The notes: generated by a model not told the origin, from the sequence alone. A DNA stretch of 64,000 nt from Gammaproteobacteria bacterium (GCA_018820925.1 JAHJNJ010000028.1:1-64000); one strand, 5' to 3'. Numbered from the stretch's first letter, positions 42,742-53,041 are shown. A program made the numbers and translations.

Positions 42742-43321
42742 TTAGTGAGGTTTTGCCAGGCATTTAATCGGAACTACGAAAATCGGGCGGGTTGGTGCTG
42801 GTTTTATCGACCCTGCCCGGATCGGACTTTCTCCTGTGCCATATATTGAATTGATCACAACCGGAATGCTGAAAGCCGCAAGAAGACGAATGGGAGTATC
42901 GCTTCCACAGCACAACATCCCCCGAAAGTACCGGACAATAAACCCAGTTACTCCATTTAAGGAAGGTCTGATTAAATCCGTTCGCCTTTCAACAAGGCCT
43001 TTAGTCCTGAGCGCAGTCGAAGGGTCAGGGCGAACGGACTTAATCAGACCTTAGACCTTCCCTAATTGATTATTTGGGTTAAAACCAGAAACAATGGAGT
43101 AGCCTTAAAGCGAACTGATAAAATACTGCCGCAGAATTGCAAGTCAGGCATGGATAGGCTTTACTCAATTCCAGCGTCTTGTTAATGCTGGCTTGGCAAA
43201 GGATTTGCGTTGTTACTTGGGATGTCGGGAGTGAGTCCGTCGGCAAAGCGGTTTCTCCGGAAGCCGGATGGAATTCAGTTTGGAATTGTGTTGCCGTTTT
43301 GCAAATTATTTGGGAGTGTGA
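42742..43321. other. Intergenic region (about 580 bp) before the CDP-sugar genes
   Basis: No convincing gene here. It holds the large palindrome at 42961-43061. The last 250 bp lead into the rfbF start with a GGGAG ribosome site; I see no strong promoter, though one must exist somewhere in it, since rfbF is the first gene of its operon. Confidence 0.5.
42961..43061. repeat. Large REP/MITE-like palindrome
   Basis: Left arm GGAAGGTCTGATTAAATCCG and TTCGCC (42961-42986) pairs almost perfectly with the right arm from 43029 (GGCGAACGGACTTAATCAG, then ACC...ACCTTCC to 43061). The centre (42987-43028) carries GTCCTGAGCGCAGTCGAAGG, the core also seen at 15863-15898. Together the whole can form one long hairpin of about 100 bases. 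Confidence 0.85.
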
Positions 43322-44095
43322 ATGAAGGCGGTCATTCTTGCGGGTGGATTGGGAACACGAATCAGTGAAGAGACATCGGTTCGTCCGAAGCCGATGGTTG
43401 AGATCGGCGGCAAGCCGGTTTTGTGGCACATCATGAAAACCTATTCTGCCTACGGCGTGAATGACTTTGTGGTTTGCTGCGGCTACAAGGGCTATATCAT
43501 CAAGGAATACTTCGCCAATTACTTCCTGCACATGTCGGATGTGACCTTCGACATGGAGCATAACAAAATGGAAGTGCATCAACGTTACGCCGAGCCGTGG
43601 AAGGTGACTTTGATTGATACCGGAGAAAACACCATGACCGGCGGTCGATTGAAACGGGTGGCGGATTACGTAAAAAATGAGGAAGCTTTCTGCCTGACCT
43701 ATGGTGACGGCGTAAGCGACGTCAACATCACCGAATTGATTGCCTTTCACAAGACGCAAAAGGTCAAGGCAACCCTGACTGCGACGCTTCCCCCCGGCCG
43801 CTTCGGCGCCCTCGACATGAAGGGCAGCAAGGTCAACAGTTTTCGCGAAAAGCCCAAGGGCGATGGCGCAATGATCAATGGCGGCTTCTTTGTGCTGTCT
43901 CCGCAAGTCATCGACTATATCGCCGGCGACCAAACCGTTTGGGAGCGCGAACCGATGGAGCGCCTGGCGGAAGAAGGCCAGCTAGCCGCTTTCCAGCACG
44001 AGGGCTTCTGGCAACCGATGGACACGCTACGCGACAAGATGCATCTCGAGGAACTGTGGCAATCGGGCAAGGCGCCGTGGAAGGTCTGGCCGTGA
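43322..44095 (+). CDS. rfbF: Glucose-1-phosphate cytidylyltransferase
   Basis: Makes CDP-glucose from CTP and glucose-1-phosphate, the first step to CDP-3,6-dideoxyhexoses (also named ddhA or ascA). The 257-residue protein has [20 protein letters not shown], the signature with the longer gap typical of Rfb[37 protein letters not shown], and [17 protein letters not shown]. All family blocks and length agree. The ATG follows GGGAG. It overlaps the next gene by 4 nt and heads the set of five genes to 49179. Confidence 0.95.
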   Translation: MKAVILAGGLGTRISEETSVRPKPMVEIGGKPVLWHIMKTYSAYGVNDFVVCCGYKGYIIKEYFANYFLHMSDVTFDMEHNKMEVHQRYAEPWKVTLIDTGENTMTGGRLKRVADYVKNEEAFCLTYGDGVSDVNITELIAFHKTQKVKATLTATLPPGRFGALDMKGSKVNSFREKPKGDGAMINGGFFVLSPQVIDYIAGDQTVWEREPMERLAEEGQLAAFQHEGFWQPMDTLRDKMHLEELWQSGKAPWKVWP

Positions 44096-45162
44096 ATGCT
44101 GCCTTCTGGAACGGCAGGCGCGTCCTGTTGACCGGGCACACCGGTTTTAAAGGCAGCTGGCTGTCACTCTGGTTGCAATCCATGGGTGCGCAAGTGACGG
44201 GTTATGCACTCGCTGCACCAACGAATCCCAGCCTGTTTGAAGTTGCCGAAGTCGCCAAAGGCATGACCAGCATCGTCGGCGACATTCGCGACCTTGAACT
44301 TATGCGCAAGGTGTTTGCCGAGCAGCGGCCGGAGATCGTGATCCACATGGCTGCGCAGGCGCTGGTGCGCCATTCCTACGTCGAGCCGGTCGAGACTTAC
44401 TCTACCAACGTAATGGGCACCGTGAACGTGCTTGAAGCGATCCGAACCACCAGCAGCGTCAAGGCCGTGGTAAATGTAACCAGCGACAAATGTTACGACA
44501 ACCGCGAATGGGTATGGGGCTACCGCGAGAACGAAGCAATGGGAGGCTTCGATCCCTACAGCAGCAGCAAAGGTTGTGCTGAACTGGTGACGGCCGCCTA
44601 CCGCAACTCATATTTCCATCCTGATAAATACCAGACGCATGGCGTCGCACTGGCATCCGGCAGGGCAGGCAACGTCATCGGCGGCGGCGACTGGGCTGAA
44701 GACAGGCTCATCCCCGATATTGTTCGCGCCATTGCCCAAGGCAAGCCGGTCAACATTCGCAACCCGCATGCGATCCGTCCCTGGCAGCATGTACTGGAGC
44801 CGTTGTCCGGCTATTTGGTGCTGGCGCAGAAACTATTTGAGGAAGGCACAAGCTATGCGGAAGGCTGGAACTTCGGGCCGAACGATGAAGATGCCAAGCC
44901 GGTGGAATGGATAGTGGACAAGCTGACCAAAACCTGGGGCGAAGGCGCAAGTTGGGTGCTGGATGGCGGCAACCATCCGCATGAAGCGCATTACCTGAAG
45001 CTGGATTGTTCCAAAGCAAAAACGCGTCTGGGCTGGCACCCGAGGTGGCATCTGGAAGATGCGCTGGGCGCAATCATCGAATGGCAGCGCGCCTACCGTG
45101 ACGGGAAAGACATGCGTGAACTGACATTGCGCCAGATCGACGCATACAACAATAGTATTTAA
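44092..45162 (+). CDS. rfbG: CDP-glucose 4,6-dehydratase
   Basis: Converts CDP-D-glucose to CDP-4-keto-6-deoxyglucose (also ddhB). The 356-residue SDR opens [20 protein letters not shown], has [12 protein letters not shown] with the catalytic Thr/Asp/Lys region, [20 protein letters not shown] with YxxxK, and [20 protein letters not shown], all family marks. The frame is open far upstream, over rfbF, but the family start corresponds to GTG 44092, which overlaps the rfbF stop (GTGA). It is followed 22 bp later by rfbH. Confidence 0.95.
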   Translation: MNAAFWNGRRVLLTGHTGFKGSWLSLWLQSMGAQVTGYALAAPTNPSLFEVAEVAKGMTSIVGDIRDLELMRKVFAEQRPEIVIHMAAQALVRHSYVEPVETYSTNVMGTVNVLEAIRTTSSVKAVVNVTSDKCYDNREWVWGYRENEAMGGFDPYSSSKGCAELVTAAYRNSYFHPDKYQTHGVALASGRAGNVIGGGDWAEDRLIPDIVRAIAQGKPVNIRNPHAIRPWQHVLEPLSGYLVLAQKLFEEGTSYAEGWNFGPNDEDAKPVEWIVDKLTKTWGEGASWVLDGGNHPHEAHYLKLDCSKAKTRLGWHPRWHLEDALGAIIEWQRAYRDGKDMRELTLRQIDAYNNSI

Positions 45163-45184
45163 AAATAGCGAGCGGGAGTTTCAA

Positions 45185-46498
45185 GTGGAAAAGGCAAAAA
45201 TAAAACAACAAATACTCAATCTGGTTGAGCAATACAGTACGCTGCAATATGCCGAAAAGACCTTCACACCGGGCACCAGCGTCGTCCCGCCTTCCGGAAA
45301 AGTGCTCGGTGCAGCCGAACTGAAGAACATGGTCGAGGCATCCCTGGATGGATGGCTCACTACGGGGCGCTTCAATGAAGCATTTGAAAAACGCTTCGCC
45401 GAGTTTGTGGGCGTTCCCCATGCACTGACCACCACCTCCGGCTCATCGGCGAATCTGCTGGCATTCACCGCGCTCACCTCGCACAAGCTGGGTGCGCGCG
45501 CGCTGAAACCGGGCGATGAAGTCATCACGGTTGCGGCGGGATTCCCTACTACGGTAAATCCCATGCTGCAGAACGGCATGGTACCGGTGTTCGTGGACGT
45601 GGACATTCCCACCTACAATATTGATCCGAACAAAATTGAAGCGGCAATCACTCCAAAAACCAAAGCCATCATGGTTGCGCACACGCTGGGCAATCCATTC
45701 GATCTGGACACAGTCATGGCAATCGCCAATAAACATAATCTCTGGGTCATCGAAGATTGCTGCGATGCGCTTGGTTCGCGTTATAAAGGCCAGCACGTCG
45801 GTTCCTTCGGCCATATCGCCACCTGCAGCTTCTATCCCGCGCACCACATCACCATGGGCGAAGGCGGCATGGTGTTCACCAAAGACCGCGACCTGCGCAC
45901 GATCATCGAATCCTTCCGCGACTGGGGACGCGACTGCTATTGCGCGCCGGGTTGCGACAATACCTGCGGCAAGCGCTTCGGCTGGAAGCTGGGCTCGCTG
46001 CCCGAAGGCTATGACCACAAATACACCTACTCGCACTTGGGCTACAACCTCAAGATCACCGATATGCAGGCGGCCTGTGCGTTGGCGCAGATGGACCGGT
46101 TGCCGGAGTTTGTTGAAGCACGCAAACGCAATTTTGCCTTCCTCAAGGAACGTCTGAAATCTTGCGAAGAATTCCTGATCCTGCCGGAAGCAACTTCGGG
46201 TAGTGAGCCCTCCTGGTTCGGCTTTCCGATTACCCTGCGCGAAGCGGCGGGCGTCAATCGCGTCGAACTGCTGAAATACCTGGATCAGTACAAGATTGGC
46301 ACGCGCCTGCTGTTTGCAGGCAACCTCACGCGCCAGCCGTATTTCGAGGGCCGCACTTATCGCATCAACGGCGAACTCGCCAATACCGACAAGATCATGA
46401 GCGATACCTTGTGGATCGGCGTGTACCCCGGGCTGACTGAAGAGATGCTGGGCTTCGTGGTTGAGAAGATCGAAACGTTCTTTGGCCTGAATTTCTAG
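45185..46498 (+). CDS. rfbH: CDP-4-dehydro-6-deoxyglucose 3-dehydratase (E1)
   Basis: Removes the 3-hydroxyl from CDP-4-keto-6-deoxyglucose using PMP and a [2Fe-2S] cluster (also ddhC or ascC). The 437-residue DegT-fold protein has [15 protein letters not shown], where His stands in place of the PLP lysine, the hallmark of E1, and the cysteine-rich [15 protein letters not shown] that binds the cluster. [20 protein letters not shown] and [14 protein letters not shown] are further family blocks. It starts with GTG 45185 after GGGAG. Its reductase partner E3 (ddhD) is not in this window, so electrons must come from elsewhere. Confidence 0.95.
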   Translation: MEKAKIKQQILNLVEQYSTLQYAEKTFTPGTSVVPPSGKVLGAAELKNMVEASLDGWLTTGRFNEAFEKRFAEFVGVPHALTTTSGSSANLLAFTALTSHKLGARALKPGDEVITVAAGFPTTVNPMLQNGMVPVFVDVDIPTYNIDPNKIEAAITPKTKAIMVAHTLGNPFDLDTVMAIANKHNLWVIEDCCDALGSRYKGQHVGSFGHIATCSFYPAHHITMGEGGMVFTKDRDLRTIIESFRDWGRDCYCAPGCDNTCGKRFGWKLGSLPEGYDHKYTYSHLGYNLKITDMQAACALAQMDRLPEFVEARKRNFAFLKERLKSCEEFLILPEATSGSEPSWFGFPITLREAAGVNRVELLKYLDQYKIGTRLLFAGNLTRQPYFEGRTYRINGELANTDKIMSDTLWIGVYPGLTEEMLGFVVEKIETFFGLNF

Positions 46499-46523
46499 CA
46501 CGACGCGAACACAGGGATACACC

Positions 46524-48233
46524 GTGAAGGCTTCTGACGCACTCGCTAGATTTCTGATCGCCCACCGTGTTCAAACTTGTTTTGAACTCGTGGGCGGGAT
46601 GATCACCCATCTTCTCGACAGCCTTGCCGAATCAGGCCAGTTCAACATTATCTCCATGCATCACGAACAATCCGCTGCTTTTGCCGCAGAAGGTGTGGCG
46701 CGATATACCCGGGGCAAGATGATCGCGGTGGCTATGGGCACCAGCGGCCCGGGAGCAACCAACATGATCACGGGCATCGGCAGCTGCTGGTTCGATTCTG
46801 TGCCTTGTCTGTTTATCACCGGACAGGTCAACACCCGTGAACTCAAAGGCGATCTGGCCATACGCCAGCAGGGTTTCCAGGAACTGGATATCGTTGAAGT
46901 CGTGCAATCGCTGACCAAATACGCGGTCAGAGTGGATCGCCCGGAAGACCTCCTGCCGGAGTTGCATCGGGCGCTGTCGGTCGCGCTGAGCGGGCGCCAG
47001 GGGCCGGTGTTGCTGGATATTCCCAATGATGTCCAGCGTGCCGATATTCCCGATGAACTGGTTGCGCAATGGTTGAAGACGCCCTTGAAGATCGATGCGG
47101 GCCCGGAGATAAGTGTGAGCGATCTGAAACAACTGGAGGCTCTTTGCAAAGATGCGCAGCGACCGTTGATTTGTATAGGTGGCGGGGCGCGCGGGGCCGA
47201 TGCGATGGACGAATGGCTGCTTGCAGCGGAGGAACTGGGTATCCCCTATGTATCAACACTGATGGGGCACGAGCGTGTGGTTGCCCGCAATCATTATTTC
47301 AACATGATCGGCAGTTATGGCAATCGCGAGGCCAACTGGGCGGTGCAGAACTGCGACTTGCTGATTGTGGTGGGCGCGCGCCTTGATGTCCGGCAAACAG
47401 GTTCCGACGTGGATGATTTTGCGCGCAAGGCGCGCATCGTCCAGATAGACATCGATGCAGCCCAGTTGGGTAACAGGGTTCAGGCTGACCAGAGCATCTG
47501 TGCAACTTCGGAAAGTTTTTTCAGGGCTTTTTCCTGCGGCACCACAAGGTTCCAGAATCTGGACAAGGCTTGGTTGCCAGAATTGATCAAGCAGCGCGAA
47601 CGAGCGCAGTTAAATGAATATGCGGACTGGGAGATCAGTCCCAGCGAACTTTTCAAGAAACTGAATCGCCTCCTGGCCAATCAGCCTGTCGATTATGTTT
47701 GCGACGTGGGCAATCACCAGATGTGGGCAGCGCAAAGCCTGCGGCTGTCTCCCAATCACGCCGTTCACTATAGCGGCGGCATGGGCGCGATGGGGTTTGC
47801 GTTCCCAGCGGCGCTGGGCATTGCGCTGCAGTCGCACAACAAGGCGGTTGTGATCAGCGGGGATGGTAGCCTGCAAATCAATATTCAGGAACTGGATACG
47901 CTCAAGCGACTGAACCTGGACGTGGCCATCATCGTCATGAACAACTCGGTGCTGGGCATGGTCAAGAATTTCCAGGACATGTACTTCGACGGCAGGAATC
48001 AATCGACGCGCAAAGGCTACAGCAGCCCTGCCTTTGCCGATATTGCGACAGCCTATGGGATCAAGGCATGCCGGATAGCCAACGCTGCAGACATGGATCG
48101 GGTATTGCCTCTGATAGCGGAACACAAAGGCCCGCTGCTTATTGAAGTCATGATGGATGGAGCAACGGAATGCCGTCCGCGTCTGGCATTTGGTTCGAAG
48201 CTGGACGAACAATTCCCCAAACTGAATAGTTAA
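46524..48233 (+). CDS. ThDP-dependent acetolactate-synthase-like enzyme (YerE-like)
   Basis: A 569-residue ThDP enzyme with acetohydroxyacid-synthase layout: MHHEQSAAFAAEGVARYTRG with the cofactor-activating Glu (E48), ATNMITGIGSCWFDSVPCLF, a central FAD-type domain, and SGDGSLQINIQELDTLKRL (GDGS at 446-449) with NN at 473-474, the ThDP/Mg site. Set right after rfbFGH, it matches YerE of Yersinia, which adds a two-carbon unit from pyruvate to C4 of CDP-3,6-dideoxy-4-keto-glucose. That role is inference from context and family. The start is GTG 46524. Confidence 0.8.
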   Translation: MKASDALARFLIAHRVQTCFELVGGMITHLLDSLAESGQFNIISMHHEQSAAFAAEGVARYTRGKMIAVAMGTSGPGATNMITGIGSCWFDSVPCLFITGQVNTRELKGDLAIRQQGFQELDIVEVVQSLTKYAVRVDRPEDLLPELHRALSVALSGRQGPVLLDIPNDVQRADIPDELVAQWLKTPLKIDAGPEISVSDLKQLEALCKDAQRPLICIGGGARGADAMDEWLLAAEELGIPYVSTLMGHERVVARNHYFNMIGSYGNREANWAVQNCDLLIVVGARLDVRQTGSDVDDFARKARIVQIDIDAAQLGNRVQADQSICATSESFFRAFSCGTTRFQNLDKAWLPELIKQRERAQLNEYADWEISPSELFKKLNRLLANQPVDYVCDVGNHQMWAAQSLRLSPNHAVHYSGGMGAMGFAFPAALGIALQSHNKAVVISGDGSLQINIQELDTLKRLNLDVAIIVMNNSVLGMVKNFQDMYFDGRNQSTRKGYSSPAFADIATAYGIKACRIANAADMDRVLPLIAEHKGPLLIEVMMDGATECRPRLAFGSKLDEQFPKLNS

Positions 48234-48249
48234 TCATCCCCACAATGTG

Positions 48250-49179
48250 ATGCGAATAGCGATTCTCGGTGCTACCAGTCAAATTGCCAGAGACCTGATT
48301 CTCTCGTTTTCCGTGGCAGCGGAAAAACAACTGCATCTGTTTGCACGTCGTCCGGATGAAGTCACGAAACGGCTGGCCTCAGCGGGAATGCCGGAACGTT
48401 ATCCGGTAAATGATTTCCCGGAGTTTTCAAAATACGAGTTCGACGCTGTCATCAACTTCGTCGGTGTTGGTAATCCGGCGCAGGCGGTCGCGATGGGCAA
48501 TTCGATCTTTGAGGTCACCCTGCGCTTTGACGAGATGGTGCTGGAATATCTGAAGTCGCATCCGACATGCCGCTACCTGTTCCTGAGCAGCGGGGCGGCT
48601 TACGGATCAGTGTTCAGCGAACCGGCCAGGCGGGACACGCCTGCCGTGGTGGACATAAACAATCTGGCGCCGCATGAATGGTATGGAGTGGCGAAGCTGC
48701 ATGCGGAATGTAGGCACCGCGCACACCCTGAATTGTCCATCGTCGATATGCGCGTGTTCAACTATTTCAGCAGAACCCAGGACCTTTCCGCACGCTTTCT
48801 GATCACCGATATTCTGAGAGCCATTCGCGACAAAGCCGTTCTACAAACTTCATCCGATTACATCGTGCGCGATTACCTGCATCCATCCGACTTTTACAGG
48901 TTGGTCAGCGCGCTATTTGCCGCGCCCGCTGCCAATGCGGTTGTTGATTGCTACAGTAAGGCACCCATAGACAAGCCGGGTTTGCTGAAAGCCATGCAGG
49001 CCAATTTCGATTTGCAATATGAGACTGTCTCCGTATCGGCGGGAGTCAATGCGACCGGGACAAAAGCGAATTATTATTCCCTGAATACCAGAGCTGCCGA
49101 TTTTGGCTACCAGCCGGGTTTGACTTCGATTGAAGGAATTTTGCACGAGTCGCAGAAGATTCTGAGCCGCCGTCAGTAA
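48250..49179 (+). CDS. NAD-dependent epimerase/reductase (YerF-like)
   Basis: A 309-residue SDR: IAILGATSQIARDLILSFS is the NAD site (GATSQIA for the usual GxxGxxG), AVINFVGVGNPAQAV, FLSSGAAYGSVF holds the catalytic Ser and WYGVAKLHAECRHRAHPE the YxxxK pair, VDMRVFNYFSRTQDLS follows. In yersiniose A synthesis YerF reduces the new acetyl side chain after YerE. The gene directly follows the ThDP enzyme (17 bp), so this role is likely. Start ATG 48250, with GTG 48247 just before. It converges with the GT10 gene across 31 bp. Confidence 0.75.
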   Translation: MRIAILGATSQIARDLILSFSVAAEKQLHLFARRPDEVTKRLASAGMPERYPVNDFPEFSKYEFDAVINFVGVGNPAQAVAMGNSIFEVTLRFDEMVLEYLKSHPTCRYLFLSSGAAYGSVFSEPARRDTPAVVDINNLAPHEWYGVAKLHAECRHRAHPELSIVDMRVFNYFSRTQDLSARFLITDILRAIRDKAVLQTSSDYIVRDYLHPSDFYRLVSALFAAPAANAVVDCYSKAPIDKPGLLKAMQANFDLQYETVSVSAGVNATGTKANYYSLNTRAADFGYQPGLTSIEGILHESQKILSRRQ

Positions 49180-49210
49180 TGGCGTCCGATCTGGGTATTG
49201 TTCCGGTAAC

Positions 49211-50236
49211 CTATTTAGCTGCACCTGGAATTACATCACCGGCAATAGCATTGGCAATTGTTGTTGCAAAATTCTCTGCATTGAAAAGATAGCCTTTTTC
49301 ACTCCCTAGGAACTCTGCAATATTCTTCTGATATTGCGCATGCTGTTCTGGCGTGACACTCAGCAAGTATTTATGAACCTCGGCAGTGTCCCTGAAATTT
49401 CTGCGGTCGATAAAGCAATCTGCGGGAATATAGTCGAGCACATTATTTGCGCCCCAGTAAATGGGTACGCAGCCGGAAAGAAAAGCGTCGAAAATTTTTT
49501 CCGTTATGTAGTAAGGCATATCCTTTACGTTCTCATAGCAGTAGGAAAATTTCGCGTCGGACAGGATCTCTGACTTGAAATTGACTTCCCCGTGCCAGCT
49601 CGGGAAAGGTTTGTATCCGAACAACTGGGTTCTCAACCTTGCGATTCGCCGCAACAATTTGTCCTTGCGCGAAAATGCGTGGCCGGGTTTTCCCCAGCCC
49701 CTGCCATACAAGTGAAACAGCGGAAGTGCATTCTTCTCATACCAGCGGATTACGTTGATCCGCTCGGCATAAAGATCGTTTGAACCGAACCATGGCGCCG
49801 CTTTATTACTGCAAATCAGGCAGGAAAAAATACTGCGGTCTGCAAAGGGGCGCGGCGCCCGCATGGAAATTACGTTGGGGGTAAATATGCGTACCGCTCC
49901 CGGATAAATCAGCGAGGCATCAGTCAAGGAAAATACGCGATAGTAGGACTTCAGGTGTTCAACATCTGCATTGAGCATATTAATCAACGGATTTTCAACA
50001 GCGATCAAGTACTTGCGAATATTGTTGTCAATTAAGGGTCGACCATCCATGTGGATTTCAAAAGACACGGCCCTGTCCGTGTTGACATCGGGCGTATTGA
50101 TCTCAATCCCCGACTGCAAAAGTTTATCTCTGAGAAGAATATAAGGAGTAAAAAGTCCGTCGCTATTTCTTGGACTGGAATAGTCGAATAACTTGTTACC
50201 GGTGATGCTTTCGCAATATATGTTTCCGTAAATCAT
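49211..50236 (-). CDS. Glycosyltransferase family 10 (alpha-1,3/4-fucosyltransferase-like)
   Basis: A 341-residue protein whose C-terminal third has the GT10 donor motif: DAKFSYCYENVKDMPYYITE followed by KIFDAFLSGCVPIYWGANNV and YIPADCFIDRRNF, close to the family's F-x-I-A-F-E-N-S ... YVTEK ... GxVPVxxG pattern. GT10 enzymes use GDP-L-fucose, which gmd and fcl at 7934-9987 would provide. The N-terminal part is not recognised in detail. The gene is A/T-rich. It stands on the minus strand with the GT2 gene upstream of it (88 bp away). Confidence 0.8.
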   Translation of the reverse strand: MIYGNIYCESITGNKLFDYSSPRNSDGLFTPYILLRDKLLQSGIEINTPDVNTDRAVSFEIHMDGRPLIDNNIRKYLIAVENPLINMLNADVEHLKSYYRVFSLTDASLIYPGAVRIFTPNVISMRAPRPFADRSIFSCLICSNKAAPWFGSNDLYAERINVIRWYEKNALPLFHLYGRGWGKPGHAFSRKDKLLRRIARLRTQLFGYKPFPSWHGEVNFKSEILSDAKFSYCYENVKDMPYYITEKIFDAFLSGCVPIYWGANNVLDYIPADCFIDRRNFRDTAEVHKYLLSVTPEQHAQYQKNIAEFLGSEKGYLFNAENFATTIANAIAGDVIPGAAK

Positions 50237-50324
50237 TTTGGAGTATCTTTATATATACGAAGTGAGGATTGGATAAGAGAAGTCAAACCACATACATCAT
50301 CAGAGTTGTGGAAACCAAATATTT

Positions 50325-51236
50325 CTACTTGAACAATTTCCTGAATGCATTGGACAGATAGTAATAAGTCTCAGGCTTGATAAAGCGTCTTAACCTGTAT
50401 GCCTGCAAGTAACTGGAGAAGTAGCTCTCAAATTTGTCCGGGAATTCACGGCCAGCCAACCCGGATTTATGCAGTTTCTTGTACAAAAAGAAGCGGAAGT
50501 CGTTAATGATGGCCTGCCCGACGAACGATCTATTTTTCTTCAGGTAGCCAAGCAGTCTTAACCTGTCTCTGAGAGATTCAAGGCCGCCGTCATTGCCTGC
50601 GTGGATTCGATAGCGAATCAATTTTTCAGAATTCCAGGCGAATAATCCGCATTTGGAAATTTCCAGCAACCATGCGACATCGGAATATTTTCCACCCGTC
50701 AGGTGATTTATGGGGTTTTTTTTGACAATATCAGAGCGATAAATATAGGCAGGAAACGGCGCAATTCCATTCGGGAATCTTGAGAAATACCGGCCCGCTA
50801 GTGTGCGGGGGCTTTCAATGAACACATGCGCATGTCCGGATTCAAAAGAGGCGCCCTTGGGCAAATCATCGTCATCAATAATTTGCGCATTGCATGAATA
50901 GGCAACCGCGTGCGGAAAAAGCGCTATCGTCCTGAGCATGGCATCTACATAGCCGGGCTCCATCAAGTCATCATCGTGAAACAGGCAGACGTATTCTGTT
51001 TCCGTCTCCGCAATGTTCGTATTGAAATGATCAAGCGCCGACAATGAGGAGGATCTGCGGCGATAGTCAAGGCCGGGAAATTCGGCACGCATCAAATCAC
51101 TAAGTTCATCGTTGCTGGAGTTGTCCGATACAACCAGATGAAAATCCCGGTTCGTCTGGTTCAAAACAGACTCAATCGTTCTCCTGGCATAGACCGGCCG
51201 ATTGTGGCAATGAATAAAGATCGTGAGTTTGTTCAA
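50325..51236 (-). CDS. Glycosyltransferase family 2
   Basis: A 303-residue GT-A enzyme: LTIFIHCHNRPVYARRTIES, FHLVVSDNSSNDELSDLMRA, YVCLFHDDDLMEPGYVDAML with the DDD metal site, then NHLTGGKYSDVAWLLEIS. The C-terminal 90 residues are helical and basic. Its donor cannot be read. It starts with TTG 51236 and ends before the GT10 gene; it is A/T-rich like that gene, so the two may have come in together. The msbA gene ends 47 bp upstream. Confidence 0.82.
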   Translation of the reverse strand: MNKLTIFIHCHNRPVYARRTIESVLNQTNRDFHLVVSDNSSNDELSDLMRAEFPGLDYRRRSSSLSALDHFNTNIAETETEYVCLFHDDDLMEPGYVDAMLRTIALFPHAVAYSCNAQIIDDDDLPKGASFESGHAHVFIESPRTLAGRYFSRFPNGIAPFPAYIYRSDIVKKNPINHLTGGKYSDVAWLLEISKCGLFAWNSEKLIRYRIHAGNDGGLESLRDRLRLLGYLKKNRSFVGQAIINDFRFFLYKKLHKSGLAGREFPDKFESYFSSYLQAYRLRRFIKPETYYYLSNAFRKLFK

Positions 51237-51283
51237 AAACTAATCCGTTTGAGCCGTGACTATTATCTTCGAAAAAGCGAACA

Positions 51284-53041
51284 CTACTCCGCTTGAGCGG
51301 TCCCTGCCAAGGCGAATTGAATTCGATGCAGTCGCGCATACACGCCTTCTCTCGCCAGCAACTCACTGTGTGTGCCGATCTCGACTATTTCGCCCTTCTG
51401 CAACACGACAATGCGATCCGCATTTTCGATGGTAGACAGGCGGTGCGCAATGACCAATGAAGTGCGCCCCTGCATCAACGTTTCCAGTGCGGCTTGAACA
51501 TGACGTTCCGATTCACTGTCCAAGGCCGAGGTTGCTTCGTCAAGAATGAGGATAGGTGCGTTCTTGAGAATGGCGCGGGCAATGGCGATGCGCTGGCGCT
51601 GGCCTCCGGAAAGCTTAACGCCCCGCTCACCGACCAGCGTGTTGAAACCCTGCGGCATTTCGCGAATGAATTCGATCGCATGTGCGGCCTGTGCGGCGGC
51701 AATGATTTCCTCCTCGGGCACTTCCCGCATTTGGCCGTAGGCGATGTTGGCAGCAACGGTATCGTTAAATAAAACGACTTCCTGACTTACCAGCGCGATG
51801 TTGGCGCGCAAACTGGCAAGCGAAAGATCGGCCAGATCATGTCCGTCCAGTGTGATGCGTCCGCTTGTGGGCTGATAAAAACGCGGAACAAGATTCGCCA
51901 ATGTGCTCTTCCCGCTACCGGATGAACCCACCAATGCAACCGCTTGGCCTGCCGGGATTTTGAGGCAAATGTCATGTAACGCCAGGCGTTCATCCTGGTT
52001 ATAGGACAGGCTCAGGTGCTCGAATTCTATCTGCCCGCTTGCGCGACCAATGGCGATCCTTCCAGTATCCGTCTCACTGGGGGTATCGAGCAAAGTGAAT
52101 ATGCTTTCCGACGCCGCCAGCCCGCGCTGCATGAATTCGCTCACGCCCGTAATACGCTTGATCGGTGCAGTCAGCATCAGCATGGCAGCGATAAATGAAA
52201 GAAATCCGCCCACCGTGGTTTCGTCGCTGTGTGCTTGAACAGTGGCAAGATAGACGATAGCAGACAGCGCCATGGCGGCGATCATTTGCACGAGGGGTAC
52301 ATTGGCCGCAGCCGCCATTGCTTGTTTCATGATGTAGCGCCGCAACCAGTTGGCTCGATCAAAAAAACGGTCCCGTTCATATTGCTGTCCGCCGAACAGT
52401 TTTACCACCTTGTGAGCGGAAATACTTTCCCCGATCACTTGCGTGAGGTCGCCTATCGCGTGTTGCGCATCGCGGCTGGCATTTCGCATACGGGCATTGA
52501 TAACCTTCAGGATGACGGCAATGATGGGAAACATCACCAGGCTGAACAGGGTAAGCTTCCAGTTAAGGTAAAACAGCCAGCCGAGTAGTCCAACGATGAT
52601 GATGGAATCACGAATCGTCACGGTCACCACATTGGTGGCGGCGGCGGTTACCTGGTTTACATCGGAAGTGACCTTGGATATAAGATTACCTGTGGCGTGA
52701 TCGTCGTAATAATGTGTCGGCAGGGTGAGCAACTTGTGAAACATTTTCTCGCGCAAATCCATCACAACCTTGTTGCCGACCCAGCCGATGGCATAAGTGC
52801 CAACGAAAGAAGAAACGCCGCGCACGAAGAAAATTACCAAAATAATCAGCGGTGCAAGCCGGATGACCGTGTCATCTTTATGAATGAATGTGCCATCAAG
52901 CATGGGTTTCAATAATGCGGGCAGCAACGGCTCGGTTGCAGCTGTTACGGCCATGGCCAAAATCGATAGAGCAAAGGTGCGCCAGTAGGGTTTGACGTAT
53001 CCGAGAAGACGAAAATATAGCTGAGCGCTGGAAAGATTCAT
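51284..53041 (-). CDS. msbA: Lipid A export ABC transporter, permease and ATPase
   Basis: A 585-residue half transporter. Six membrane segments span about 20-310. The ATPase has Walker A LVGSSGSGKSTLANLVPRF, signature KLSGGQRQRIAIARAIL, Walker B PILILDEATSALDSESERH and the switch His in VIAHRLSTIENADRI. VMDLREKMFHKLLTLPTHYY and the VGERGVKLSGG context are as in MsbA, which flips lipid A-core across the inner membrane. The ATG at 53041 is preferred to the GTG at 53050. It sits among glycosyltransferases here rather than beside lpxK, which is a little unusual. Confidence 0.92.
   Translation of the reverse strand: MNLSSAQLYFRLLGYVKPYWRTFALSILAMAVTAATEPLLPALLKPMLDGTFIHKDDTVIRLAPLIILVIFFVRGVSSFVGTYAIGWVGNKVVMDLREKMFHKLLTLPTHYYDDHATGNLISKVTSDVNQVTAAATNVVTVTIRDSIIIVGLLGWLFYLNWKLTLFSLVMFPIIAVILKVINARMRNASRDAQHAIGDLTQVIGESISAHKVVKLFGGQQYERDRFFDRANWLRRYIMKQAMAAAANVPLVQMIAAMALSAIVYLATVQAHSDETTVGGFLSFIAAMLMLTAPIKRITGVSEFMQRGLAASESIFTLLDTPSETDTGRIAIGRASGQIEFEHLSLSYNQDERLALHDICLKIPAGQAVALVGSSGSGKSTLANLVPRFYQPTSGRITLDGHDLADLSLASLRANIALVSQEVVLFNDTVAANIAYGQMREVPEEEIIAAAQAAHAIEFIREMPQGFNTLVGERGVKLSGGQRQRIAIARAILKNAPILILDEATSALDSESERHVQAALETLMQGRTSLVIAHRLSTIENADRIVVLQKGEIVEIGTHSELLAREGVYARLHRIQFALAGTAQAE

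Noticed and set aside
45185-46498. DegT-fold protein with His in place of the PLP lysine, at first sight an inactive aminotransferase
   Set aside because: His at this site together with the Cys-rich cluster motif is the normal signature of the E1 3-dehydratase.
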